DNA of 7,813 nucleotides from Gammaproteobacteria bacterium (GCA_015661095.1 JACVQI010000088.1:1-7813); one strand, 5' to 3'. Shown: positions 1 to 6,836, counted from the stretch's first letter. Made by a program: numbers and translations. Notes: generated by a model not told the origin, from the sequence alone.

Positions 1-1
1 T

Positions 2-181
2 CTTAACATATCAGCAACTTATACCAATCCAACGGGTAACTGGGATCTGGTTCTGGGAGGTCGGAATATAACCGACGAACGGCACATCATTACCGGGCAG
101 CATCAACCGGCTGCCGGCATGATTCTCGGTACCTACAATCGACCGGCGGAGTGGTTCCTGACCCTGCGTATCAGAAATTAA
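2..181 (+). CDS. TonB-dependent outer-membrane receptor, C-terminal end (partial)
   Basis: The first visible codon is at 2 and the TAA stop at 179-181, leaving 59 residues; the start lies left of the window. The peptide alternates polar and hydrophobic residues as in the last strands of a 22-stranded beta-barrel. It contains GGRNITDERH, the counterpart of the N-[LI]-x-[DN]-E motif that precedes the final strands of TonB-dependent receptors, and it closes with a strand ending WFLTLRIRN. The family carries out energised import of siderophores, haem, vitamins, sugars or other large ligands through the outer membrane with TonB-ExbBD. The substrate cannot be read from this fragment. Most receptors of this type end in Phe or Trp, whereas this one ends in Asn, so it is slightly atypical. 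A strong terminator 32 bp downstream separates it from the next receptor gene. Confidence 0.85.
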   Translation, partial: LNISATYTNPTGNWDLVLGGRNITDERHIITGQHQPAAGMILGTYNRPAEWFLTLRIRN

Positions 182-213
182 AACGGGTCTTAACGCTATA
201 TTTTGGAGTAAAC

Positions 214-253
214 AGACATCCCCGGTTGCTAAACCGGGGATGTCTTTTGTTTT
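214..253 (+). terminator. Rho-independent terminator after the first TBDR
   Basis: A perfect 14-bp stem (AGACATCCCCGGTT at 214-227, its complement at 232-245) encloses a 4-nt loop (228-231). It runs into a T-rich tract, TTTTGTTTT, through 253. It lies 32 bp after the stop codon of the partial receptor gene. The reverse strand lacks a comparable T-run, so it is directional. It implies that the downstream receptor has its own promoter. Confidence 0.92.
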
Positions 254-323
254 CCTGGCAGGTGACTATTACATAGCAAGCATGATACTTACCGGCTATT
301 CTTTAAGTCCGATTGTTTTAAAA

Positions 324-353
324 TTGCAATTTATGTATTAAAATGCATACAAT
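324..353 (+). promoter_or_regulatory. Candidate sigma-70 promoter for the 853-aa TBDR, overlapping a palindrome
   Basis: TTGCAA (324-329, 4/6 to TTGACA) is followed after 18 bp by TACAAT (348-353, 5/6 to TATAAT) within the most AT-rich part of the gap. The -35 hexamer sits inside the perfect 12-bp palindrome AAATTGCAATTT (321-332). TGTAT (334-338) and ATACA (347-351) form a second inverted repeat within the spacer and reaching into the -10. The symmetry suggests an operator for a dimeric repressor. The promoter is inferred from sequence alone. Confidence 0.4.
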
Positions 354-449
354 AATGATGTAATATAAAGTAATTGTTGTTCCATAGGGCTATTGCGAAA
401 ATTCAGCATTCAGTTCAGCACAGGGGACAGAATTTTGAATGAAATGAAT

Positions 450-476
450 GGATTATTTCAGTCATTAAAATAATCC
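450..476 (+). repeat. Leader hairpin: 9-bp perfect inverted repeat
   Basis: GGATTATTT (450-458) and AAATAATCC (468-476) are perfect complements around a 9-nt loop. The hairpin lies about 30 nt upstream of the receptor's ribosome binding site. It is AT-rich and not followed by a T-run, so it does not look like a terminator. It could affect mRNA stability, bind a regulator at the DNA level, or be neutral. Confidence 0.5.
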
Positions 477-507
477 GCGGGGTTTCAATCTGTATCTAAA
501 TATCGAT

Positions 508-515
508 GGGGGGGT
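508..515 (+). promoter_or_regulatory. G-run ribosome binding site of the TBDR gene
   Basis: Seven consecutive G followed by T (508-515) stand 6 nt before the ATG at 522. GGGGGT can pair with the anti-SD CCUCC core through a G:U wobble in place of the usual A, giving a GGAGGT-like site. It supports the chosen start. A homopolymer of this length is also slip-prone. Confidence 0.6.
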
Positions 516-521
516 ATTTTT

Positions 522-3083
522 ATGAATCACCAAGATAAATTGGTCAGTCGTTCTTCGACCGTATTCAAGACGCTGGCTATAGGCGCCCTGTTATCTACTG
601 GATCGGCATGGGCACAGGGAGAAGGTGGCCAGCTCGAGGAAATCATCGTTACCGCTGAATTCCGCGAGGCTAATGTGCAGGATACACCACTTGCCATTAC
701 AGCCGTTAATGCTGCCATGCTGGATGCTCGCAGTCAGACGAATATTTACCAGGTCGCAGCGCAGGCGCCAAGCGTCACGCTCAAACCGGGTGGTGCCGCT
801 ATCGGACCAGCGATGGTTGCGTTTATCCGCGGCGTTGGCCAAACCGATTTTAACTACGCCCTCGAACCCGGCGTCGGTGTTTACATCGATGATGTTTATT
901 ATCCGACTTTAACCGGCTCACTGGTGGACTTGCTGGATCTTGATCGCATCGAAATCTTGCGCGGTCCCCAAGGCACCCTGGCCGGCAAAAACTCGATTGG
1001 TGGCGCTATCAAGATGTTTTCCAAAGCTCCGAACGGCGACGGCGGCGGATCGGTAGAGACTACATACGGTTCATACAATCGTATCGATGTTCGCGGCAGT
1101 GGTGATTTCACCATACTTCCCGATCAATTATTTGCACGTATTGCCGGCGTGAGTAAACATCGTGATGGTTACGTCGATCGACTCGACTATGCTTGCGTAC
1201 ACCCAAACTCGAATGTTCCTACCTTCAGCGTCAGCAAATTATCGGACTGCAAAGTGGGCACCGAAGGCGGCCAGGCATACACCGCAGGGCGTGTATCGCT
1301 GCGCTGGCTGGCCACTGACAGTGTTGAAATCAATCTGAATGCTGACCTTACCAACGACGATTCCGAAGCCATCCCCAGCGTGCTGAAACGGGTAAATTAT
1401 GCTCTGACCGGGCCCGGTGGTGCAACTGGCCCATTTGTACCTCCTCCTGTCCCGGCACTGGGCGGACCGGTCCCAGGGTATCCGAATGCGCGATACCCGT
1501 TAGTCGGCTTCAACGGGACTTATATCATGGGTGTGGACGGGACACCCGTGTATCTTAGCAACGCCTTCGTTCCCTATGGGCCGTATCGGGGTGATACTGA
1601 AATCAATGATGGTTTCGTCAATTACGGGACTTACATGGATCCGAACGCATATGACCCGAACACACACCAGCGTTATTCGCCGAGCGCAATCCGGCCGCAA
1701 ACGACGCTGGATCACTGGGGCATATCCGGCACGATCGACTGGGAAATTAATGATCAATTCTCGGTGATGTCCATTACCTCCTACCGTAAATACGATTCCA
1801 GCTTCTCACAGGACGAGGATCGCTCGCCGATAAACAGCCAGTTTCTGCTACAGAATCTGGAGCACGAACAGATTAGCGAGGAATTCCGTTTGAATGGCAG
1901 CATCTTCGACGGCAAACTGGATTTCACAACCGGCGCATTCTGGTTCGATCAGGATGGCACACTGGAGGCGAACGTCAACCTGTACTACGTACAGTTTAAC
2001 TTCATCCATGGCCCGGATCCGACGCCTTCGTCCAACCTCGCCGGCTTCCTGCATGGCACCTACCATTTTACGGACGATCTGAACTTTTCGGCCGGTGTTC
2101 GCTATTCGACTGACGAGAAAACCTATACCCACTTCCGTCGCAACATTGATGGTTCGCTACCGCAAGACGCCACTCCGACGAATCCGGCGACCACCTGTCT
2201 CGGGCCTCCGCATAATATCGCCAATCCGTCGAACTGTGCGTTGGTCGGTTTGTACAACCAGGGCGCAACCTGGTCCGATAGCCGCTTTGACTGGCGTGTC
2301 GCGCTGGACTACCGGTGGAATGAAGATTTCATGACTTACGGTCAGATTTCAACGGGCTACAAGGGCGGCGGCGTTAATCCGCGTCCGTTCATACTCGCGC
2401 AATTGCTGCCGTTCGAGTCCGAAGTGATGACCAGCTATGAGATAGGTCTCAAGTCGGATTTATTCAATAACACGCTACGTGTGAACGGTGCATTTTTCTA
2501 CAATGACTATTCCGACATCATCATGACGCTCAATCCCTGTTTTGCCGCCACACCAGATCCGAGCGACGGACCGGGCCCATGCGCATTACCGATCAATGCC
2601 GGTACCGCCGATGTGTATGGTGTCGAATTAGAAGGTGAATGGCACCCATCCGATGCATCCCTTATCGATGTATCAATGAGCTATATGGACTTTGACTACT
2701 CAGAAACCGTGACACCGGTAACACTCACAGACGTCCCGCCATTCAGTCCGGAATGGAAGTGGAGCATAGGTGGGCAGTATACCTGGGAAATGGGGGATCT
2801 TGGTTCGCTTACGGCCCGGATCGATGCCAACTATCAGTCGGATATCTACACTGGCCCGCTCAACACCCAGTACAACCGCATTGATGGTTATATAATGACC
2901 AATGCGCGGTTGATGTGGAGATCATCTGACGATAATTGGGATGCCGCACTGGAAATCACCAACCTGGCTGACGAATACTATTTCTACACGCTATTTGATC
3001 AATACGCCAGTGGTGGTGGTACCCTGTCAGGCCAGCCGGGCCAGCCGCGGATGGCCGGCATTACACTGCGCCGTCACTTCTAA
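522..3083 (+). CDS. TonB-dependent outer-membrane receptor (853 aa, complete)
   Basis: A signal peptide covers residues 1 to about 31 (hydrophobic core TLAIGALLSTGSA, likely cleavage after SAWA). The TonB box EEIIVTA is at 39-45. The plug domain spans about 50-170 and contains the hallmark RGPQGTLAGKNSIGGAI at 147-163. The rest is beta-barrel, with the conserved STGYKGGGVNPRPF at 612-625, YEIGLKSDLFNNTLRVNGAF at 641-660, NLADEYY at 816-822 and a terminal Phe as the BAM-recognised last residue. The family imports ligands across the outer membrane using TonB energy; the ligand is unknown. The plug motif is typical of the large receptor families of marine gammaproteobacteria and sphingomonads. 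Large surface loops are likely: a Pro/Gly-rich loop at about 297-323 and three cysteine pairs (225/243, 561/574, 675/689), the only six cysteines in the protein. The gene is monocistronic between two terminators, with a G-run SD 6 nt before the ATG. Confidence 0.96.
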   Translation: MNHQDKLVSRSSTVFKTLAIGALLSTGSAWAQGEGGQLEEIIVTAEFREANVQDTPLAITAVNAAMLDARSQTNIYQVAAQAPSVTLKPGGAAIGPAMVAFIRGVGQTDFNYALEPGVGVYIDDVYYPTLTGSLVDLLDLDRIEILRGPQGTLAGKNSIGGAIKMFSKAPNGDGGGSVETTYGSYNRIDVRGSGDFTILPDQLFARIAGVSKHRDGYVDRLDYACVHPNSNVPTFSVSKLSDCKVGTEGGQAYTAGRVSLRWLATDSVEINLNADLTNDDSEAIPSVLKRVNYALTGPGGATGPFVPPPVPALGGPVPGYPNARYPLVGFNGTYIMGVDGTPVYLSNAFVPYGPYRGDTEINDGFVNYGTYMDPNAYDPNTHQRYSPSAIRPQTTLDHWGISGTIDWEINDQFSVMSITSYRKYDSSFSQDEDRSPINSQFLLQNLEHEQISEEFRLNGSIFDGKLDFTTGAFWFDQDGTLEANVNLYYVQFNFIHGPDPTPSSNLAGFLHGTYHFTDDLNFSAGVRYSTDEKTYTHFRRNIDGSLPQDATPTNPATTCLGPPHNIANPSNCALVGLYNQGATWSDSRFDWRVALDYRWNEDFMTYGQISTGYKGGGVNPRPFILAQLLPFESEVMTSYEIGLKSDLFNNTLRVNGAFFYNDYSDIIMTLNPCFAATPDPSDGPGPCALPINAGTADVYGVELEGEWHPSDASLIDVSMSYMDFDYSETVTPVTLTDVPPFSPEWKWSIGGQYTWEMGDLGSLTARIDANYQSDIYTGPLNTQYNRIDGYIMTNARLMWRSSDDNWDAALEITNLADEYYFYTLFDQYASGGGTLSGQPGQPRMAGITLRRHF

Positions 3084-3102
3084 AGACTATTGCAACCTAC
3101 CC

Positions 3103-3142
3103 GAAGCCGTGGCGTGTAACAACGCCACGGCTTCTTTTTTTG
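3103..3142 (+). terminator. Rho-independent terminator after the 853-aa TBDR
   Basis: A perfect 13-bp GC-rich stem (GAAGCCGTGGCGT at 3103-3115, complement at 3122-3134) with a 6-nt loop is followed at once by eight T (3135-3142). It begins 19 bp after the receptor's stop codon. A textbook intrinsic terminator on the + strand. Confidence 0.95.
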
Positions 3143-3433
3143 CTTAAATCCTGGGACGATGTGAACATCCACGCGTTTTAATTTCGAAGGCTGCACCGAT
3201 GAGTGCCGGACACGAGTATTGAGGCGAATTACTTGAACTGGAATAGCACCGAAATACGGACGCCAGGATCTACATCGACTCCGTATGAATGTATAAAAAT
3301 AAATATTTCGGCGGCATCTATTATTGCCGCGGAAGGGCAGGTGTCATTTGCGACCATTCAGAATTGTGCTAGCTGAAATATGACGCTTGCATCTGGCCTG
3401 TATTGTGCCGGTGAAAGATTGAATCGGTATTTG
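3143..3433. other. Intergenic region between convergent TBDR and MFS genes
   Basis: No gene is called in these 291 bp. A small + strand frame from GTG 3203 to the stop at 3374-3376 (57 residues) is open, but it lacks a ribosome binding site and any recognised motif. The only structured element is a weak hairpin at 3311-3330. The stretch may be decayed coding sequence or simple spacer. Confidence 0.55.
3292..3330 (-). terminator. Weak candidate terminator for the MFS-side transcript
   Basis: On the - strand GCGGCA and TGCCGC (3325-3330 and 3311-3316) form a 6-bp stem with an 8-nt loop. The downstream - strand sequence (3309-3292) is T-rich but interrupted by A. It lies about 100 bp past the MFS stop codon. 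The stem is short and the T-tract imperfect, so this is tentative. No better terminator was found for the - strand genes. Confidence 0.28.
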
Positions 3434-4771
3434 TTATCTCTGGCTGAAGAATTCGTCCACACTCGAACAGTAGGGCTTCCGGCCTGCCCACAGGATCACA
3501 AATGCGCTGACGCCGACAATGATGGTGAAAACAGCGAGGGAATAGCGTAAATAGAGGGGATCCTTGAAGACATAATCCGTGAAGGATGCTACGAATAAAG
3601 GTCCCAGGCCCAGTCCCATGATATTCAGGATGAAATAAAATATCGCGATACCCTGGCCGCGGATCTGATTAGGTGTGATGTAGTTCATGGCGGCGGGGCC
3701 AGTCCCAACGGCAAAACCCAGGAAGAATACGGTTGGGATTAACAGTATCAACACCCAGGTCGGGTTGGGCAGCAGTACCGCCGTCACGCCGAAACCCGTC
3801 ACGCCGACTGCGGCAATCATCGCCACCCTGAAAAACGCATCCTTTTTACCCCTGGCCAGAAATTTGTCCGCCAGTGCGCCACCATAAACGATGCCGGAGG
3901 TACCGAATAACAGTACTATTAAACCAAATCTGAAAGCGATTTCGGGGGCTGTCCAGTTAAAGGTACGGATAAACATGCTTGGGATCCAGGTAAAAAAACC
4001 ATATGACAGTGTTGCCATCAGGGAAAAGCCGATAATCAATGTCGTATAGGTTTGCCACCGTTGCACCAGGTAACTGATGGTTGCCTTGATCGACATATGG
4101 TTATCACCGGTACCGACAGCCAGCAGGTCGCGCCGGAACGGTTCCTTGACCGTGGTCATCAAGGCGACTACGATGAGCCCCGGTATGCCAGCAATAAAAA
4201 ATGCCAATTGCCATGGCCTGATTTCACCTGCCAGTGGCAGGATTATCTCACTTGATTGTGATGCCATCTGTACGACTGCACCTCCGACAATATAAGCTAT
4301 CCCGGAGCCAAAAAAGATCCCCATGGAATACAGGCTGACGGCGAAACTGCGCTTTTCCTGCGGGAAATAATCGGCGATCATGGAATAGGCGGAAGGAGAC
4401 AGGGAAGCCTCGCCGACACCGACGCCGATCCGGGCCGCGAACAAGGTCCAGAAAGTTTTTGCCAGACCGCAGACCGCGGTCATAAAGCTCCATATTAAAA
4501 TCCCGATGGAGATTATTACCTTGCGGTTTTTATTGTCGGCCAGTCGACCGAGGGGAATACTCATGATGGTATAGAAAATTACAAACGCAAGACCATGTAG
4601 CAGGCTGATCGATGTATCGTTAATTTGCAAATCCCGTTTGATCGGTTCAATCAGCAGAGTCATGATCTGGCGATCAATGAAGGAAACGGTATAAGCCAGA
4701 AACAGAATGGCAACGACATACCAGGCATAGATGGTATCGGGATAGGCAACTTCATTATTATTGTTTTTCAT
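3434..4771 (-). CDS. MFS transporter, spinster-like group (445 aa)
   Basis: A 12-helix inner-membrane secondary transporter of the Major Facilitator Superfamily, of normal length. Helix 1 (about 15-33) is followed by FIDRQIMTLLIEPIKRDLQ (31-49), characteristic of the spinster-like MFS group. The canonical motif A between helices 2 and 3 is GRLADNKNRK (75-84). RIGVGVGEASLSPSAYS (114-130) is the usual helix 4 pattern, and a second motif-A-like GGALADKF (297-304) opens the C-terminal half. The central cytoplasmic loop (about 208-240) links two six-helix halves. Substrates of bacterial members are mostly unassigned; genes of this type often lie near TonB-dependent receptors, as here, so import of a receptor ligand or export of a product are both possible. 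The ATG at 4769-4771 has a GAGGGGGGT SD 4 nt upstream. A 91-bp gap separates it from the ChaN-like gene, with a possible promoter in it. Confidence 0.93.
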   Translation of the reverse strand: MKNNNNEVAYPDTIYAWYVVAILFLAYTVSFIDRQIMTLLIEPIKRDLQINDTSISLLHGLAFVIFYTIMSIPLGRLADNKNRKVIISIGILIWSFMTAVCGLAKTFWTLFAARIGVGVGEASLSPSAYSMIADYFPQEKRSFAVSLYSMGIFFGSGIAYIVGGAVVQMASQSSEIILPLAGEIRPWQLAFFIAGIPGLIVVALMTTVKEPFRRDLLAVGTGDNHMSIKATISYLVQRWQTYTTLIIGFSLMATLSYGFFTWIPSMFIRTFNWTAPEIAFRFGLIVLLFGTSGIVYGGALADKFLARGKKDAFFRVAMIAAVGVTGFGVTAVLLPNPTWVLILLIPTVFFLGFAVGTGPAAMNYITPNQIRGQGIAIFYFILNIMGLGLGPLFVASFTDYVFKDPLYLRYSLAVFTIIVGVSAFVILWAGRKPYCSSVDEFFSQR

Positions 4772-4775
4772 ATGG

Positions 4776-4784
4776 ACCCCCCTC
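4776..4784 (-). promoter_or_regulatory. G-run ribosome binding site of the MFS gene
   Basis: On the - strand GAGGGGGGT stands 4 nt before the ATG. As with the receptor at 522, the SD core is a G-run plus T, where G replaces the A of GGAGGT. It fixes the start codon, since no other SD-led start is nearby. Confidence 0.65.
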
Positions 4785-4789
4785 GAAGG

Positions 4790-4840
4790 ATGACCGATGG
4801 TAACAAAATCGTTATGGTATGACCACCAATCATTCTAGCA
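4790..4840 (-). promoter_or_regulatory. Candidate extended -10 promoter and repeat operator for the MFS gene
   Basis: On the - strand TGCTAGAAT (4840-4832) matches the extended -10 TGnTATAAT with one mismatch; no good -35 is present, as is usual for extended -10 promoters. Just downstream of the predicted start point lie paired short repeats, which on the + strand read ATGACC-G-ATGGTA (4790-4802) and ATGGTATGACC (4814-4824). Their order is mirrored around an 11-bp spacer. This could be an operator controlling MFS expression independently of the upstream gene. Confidence 0.4.
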
Positions 4841-4862
4841 GCCGGGGACAGGAAGTACGTTG

Positions 4863-5828
4863 CTAACCGCGCTTATGTGAGGCTTTATATTTGATGCAGG
4901 GATCGGACCGATCTGCGCGTGCTGTAAACCAGATATAATCGAACGGCAGTTCGGCGTTCCTCCAGTGTGAGAAATAATCGGCGGGAGTATTATGGTCAGT
5001 GTCAACTTCCAGCAGGCCGATGCTGATTACACCTTTATCCCCTTGATCAAGATACCTGGCAACGCCCCAGTCGTTACGGACATGGCCATTTCCCGCTATT
5101 AGGACTTTAAGCGCGGCATTACTATTTAACAGACTCATGGCCATGGCGGCATCCCTTATACGTTGCCCGCGCAGCATGGGTTGAGCCTGCTCCTTGTTCA
5201 GCATCCCACAATGCGAGTCGATTATGTCCAGTTCCATGTCAGCCGTAATTTGCGGCGTTAGTGAATTGCGAGAAAGTATATTAGCGAGATCCGCTGGCAG
5301 CTCATTCGTGTCTGCGTCCATCATCTCGATCAGATGATTCCGCTCGATATTCGCCGAGTTGATACTGTAACCAGCCCTGATTACACTATCGAATAAATTC
5401 CGGTAATAGATCTCATATTCCCAGCCAGACTGAAAATGATTCAACAGTGCGATTAAATAGTCAGGAGAAGTGACTATGTTATTTTCAAGCATACGTCCCT
5501 GTTCAGTATCAATCATTTCAAATGCAACACTGGCGGTACTGTTCGATTCCGACAGGTAATCAATGATAGCGGCCTGTATTTGATGATGCTGAATATTGTC
5601 ATGGGTCTCGCCAATCAGAATATATTCAGCTTCGGAAACCGCATTAAGTAATCTGGTCTGGTCAATTATCTGATTTGTTTTGACCGCAAATATTTTATTT
5701 GCCAGGTTGTGATCCTGTAACACTAACTCGGGAGGGATATTGTCGCTGTCGTCCTGCCGGATATCATTGCAGGCTGTCATTACGAACAGGGAGATAAAAC
5801 ATAACAAGGGTAAGCTTCTAAATTTCAT
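4863..5828 (-). CDS. ChaN-like haem-binding-fold lipoprotein (Cofac_haem_bdg / DUF399 family, 321 aa)
   Basis: The frame is open from a TTG at 5864, but the ATG at 5826-5828 gives a proper lipoprotein signal: MKFRS, a hydrophobic core, then MTAC with Cys20 as the lipidated residue. The shorter start was therefore chosen, although no strong SD precedes it. Numbered from this Met, family hallmarks are IGETHDN (72-78) followed by two His (81, 82), AFEMID (102-107), QRIRDAAMAMSL (222-233), IAGNGHVRNDWGVARYL (244-260) and the C-terminal DYIWFTARADRSDPC (297-311). Family knowledge: Campylobacter ChaN is an iron-regulated surface lipoprotein that binds paired haems, and the fold is related to the Tiki/EreA superfamily, so hydrolase activity is an alternative. 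The length is within the family range. Outer-membrane retention is likely, since the residues after Cys are Asn-Asp, not an Asp +2 signal. It sits between the aldo/keto reductase and MFS genes; a link to haem uptake by the nearby receptors is only inference. Confidence 0.87.
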   Translation of the reverse strand: MKFRSLPLLCFISLFVMTACNDIRQDDSDNIPPELVLQDHNLANKIFAVKTNQIIDQTRLLNAVSEAEYILIGETHDNIQHHQIQAAIIDYLSESNSTASVAFEMIDTEQGRMLENNIVTSPDYLIALLNHFQSGWEYEIYYRNLFDSVIRAGYSINSANIERNHLIEMMDADTNELPADLANILSRNSLTPQITADMELDIIDSHCGMLNKEQAQPMLRGQRIRDAAMAMSLLNSNAALKVLIAGNGHVRNDWGVARYLDQGDKGVISIGLLEVDTDHNTPADYFSHWRNAELPFDYIWFTARADRSDPCIKYKASHKRG

Positions 5829-5875
5829 AATTGATAAGCGATATCGCCTGGTGTCACTGACCAAACCTGTCGAAG

Positions 5876-5884
5876 ATTATCACA
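5876..5884 (-). promoter_or_regulatory. Candidate extended -10 promoter for the ChaN-like gene
   Basis: On the - strand TGTGATAAT matches the extended -10 pattern TGnTATAAT with one mismatch, 47 bp before the chosen ATG. No convincing -35 hexamer is seen. It lies in the 81-bp gap after the aldo/keto reductase stop, where no terminator hairpin is visible, so read-through from upstream is also likely. Confidence 0.33.
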
Positions 5885-5909
5885 TAGCGGCAGGAGGTGA
5901 GAGATGGGG

Positions 5910-6836
5910 TTAAACTGCTAACGGAACCGAGCCAGCGGCGGCCAGGCGCTGTTTGGCTTCCGCAACGATCTCATCCGCTAACGGTCCTTTGCAGGCATAT
6001 GCGATATTGTCCCGCAGATGTTGCGGGTTGGCGGTGCCGATGATGGTGGTGTCCAGGTCCGGATTCGATAGCGTGAATCGAATGGTGAATTCAATACGGC
6101 TCATACCGTTAAGCAGGTCATCCAGACCGGCCTGATCCCAACGGTGTTGCAGAGTGTCCTTATCAATCATGTAATACCAGCGCTTGTTCCAGTCTTCCGG
6201 CGTGCCACGAGCGGCGCCACCACGGATAATGATGCCGGCGCCGGCCGCGGAGGCCTTATGTATGACGGCTTCATGATCGCGCTGCAAGGCGGAGTAGGGT
6301 ACCTGGAAAGCGTCGAAACAACCCATGGCTATATGCTCGGTCATGTTCGGCAGGATGGCGGATACACCCAGGAAGCGGGTTTTACCTTCAGCCTTGATTT
6401 TTAACACCTCCTGCAGAGCCCCCTCCTGTTCATATTCGCTTTTTGTCAGGCTGCGGTGAAATTGCAGCAGATCGAGGTGGTCGGTTTTCAGCAGGCGTAA
6501 ACTGTTTTCTACCCCGCGCCGTATATTATCCGCCGTATGCAGGTGTTCGTGCATGCCGATTGCACCGACCACGCAACCGCATTTGGAGGCGAGAAAATAT
6601 TCCGAACGCCGGCGCGAAAGATATTTGCCAATTAATTCTTCACTACGGCCATAACAAATGGAGGTATCGATGAAATTGATACCGGCATCCAGTACCTGAT
6701 TGAGAAGTTTTTCGGCCTCAGTATCGGCCAACTGGGGGGCATAGGGGCCGCTGCCGCGGAGTTCCATGGCGCCATAACCCAGTGTGGTTGAGGCAAATCC
6801 GGTATTTCCGAGCAGTTTTTTGGGCAGGTCTGACAT
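5910..6836 (-). CDS. Aldo/keto reductase (308 aa)
   Basis: A soluble (beta/alpha)8-barrel NAD(P)H-dependent oxidoreductase reducing aldehydes or ketones. The full catalytic tetrad is visible: Asp57 in NFIDTS, Tyr62 in CYGRSE, Lys85 in ASKCGC and His127 in LLQFHR. The opening LGNTGFASTTLGYGAM and the cofactor-end segment FTLSNPDLDTTIIGTANPQHLRDN (split at 254-265 and 266-277) are typical of the 'general stress / YccK-Tas-like' branch of the family. Physiological substrate unknown. The frame extends to 6911, but the ATG at 6834-6836 was chosen because AGGAG lies 8 nt upstream and residues 1-10 from it align with the family start. This ATG overlaps the stop of the preceding P-type ATPase gene by one base (TAATG), implying translational coupling. 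Cys87 and Cys89 close to the catalytic Lys are notable but not known to be functional. An 81-bp gap leads to the ChaN-like gene. Confidence 0.93.
   Translation of the reverse strand: MSDLPKKLLGNTGFASTTLGYGAMELRGSGPYAPQLADTEAEKLLNQVLDAGINFIDTSICYGRSEELIGKYLSRRRSEYFLASKCGCVVGAIGMHEHLHTADNIRRGVENSLRLLKTDHLDLLQFHRSLTKSEYEQEGALQEVLKIKAEGKTRFLGVSAILPNMTEHIAMGCFDAFQVPYSALQRDHEAVIHKASAAGAGIIIRGGAARGTPEDWNKRWYYMIDKDTLQHRWDQAGLDDLLNGMSRIEFTIRFTLSNPDLDTTIIGTANPQHLRDNIAYACKGPLADEIVAEAKQRLAAAGSVPLAV

Larger units (their letters stand above)
254..521 (+). other. AT-rich regulatory gap and long leader between the two TBDR genes
   Basis: No credible gene is seen here on either strand. Going rightwards the stretch holds a promoter-like hexamer pair overlapping a 12-bp palindrome (321-353) and an AATAATGAT stretch (351-359) that matches one half of a Fur box but not the other. 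Next come three copies of TTCAG in the pattern TTCAGCA-TTCAG-TTCAGCA (402-420), a hairpin (450-476) and a G-rich ribosome binding site (508-515). If the promoter call is right, the receptor mRNA has a leader of roughly 160 nt. No known riboswitch class is recognised in it. Confidence 0.6.

Noticed and set aside
402..420. Triplet TTCAG repeats considered as the start of a CRISPR or an iteron array.
   Set aside because: Units are five to seven bases without regular spacers, and no cas or replication gene is present.
421..440. GGGGACAGAATTTTGAAT, reminiscent of short repeats linked to Y1 (IS200/REP-type) transposases; GGGGACAG recurs at 4843-4850.
   Set aside because: Only the 8-mer is shared, no inverted partner or transposase gene is present, and two copies are within chance in this length.
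3203..3376. A 57-residue + strand frame starting at GTG in the gap between the TBDR and MFS genes.
   Set aside because: No ribosome binding site, no recognised motif, and it follows directly on a stop in the same frame. Too short to separate from chance; possibly a decayed fragment.
4772..4862. Possible terminator between the ChaN-like and MFS genes.
   Set aside because: No stem of useful length followed by a T-run on the - strand; only a promoter-like element and short repeats are seen.
5829..5864. A longer ChaN-like protein from TTG at 5864.
   Set aside because: The added charged residues would bury the lipoprotein signal; the ATG at 5828 places the hydrophobic core and Cys at the normal distance.
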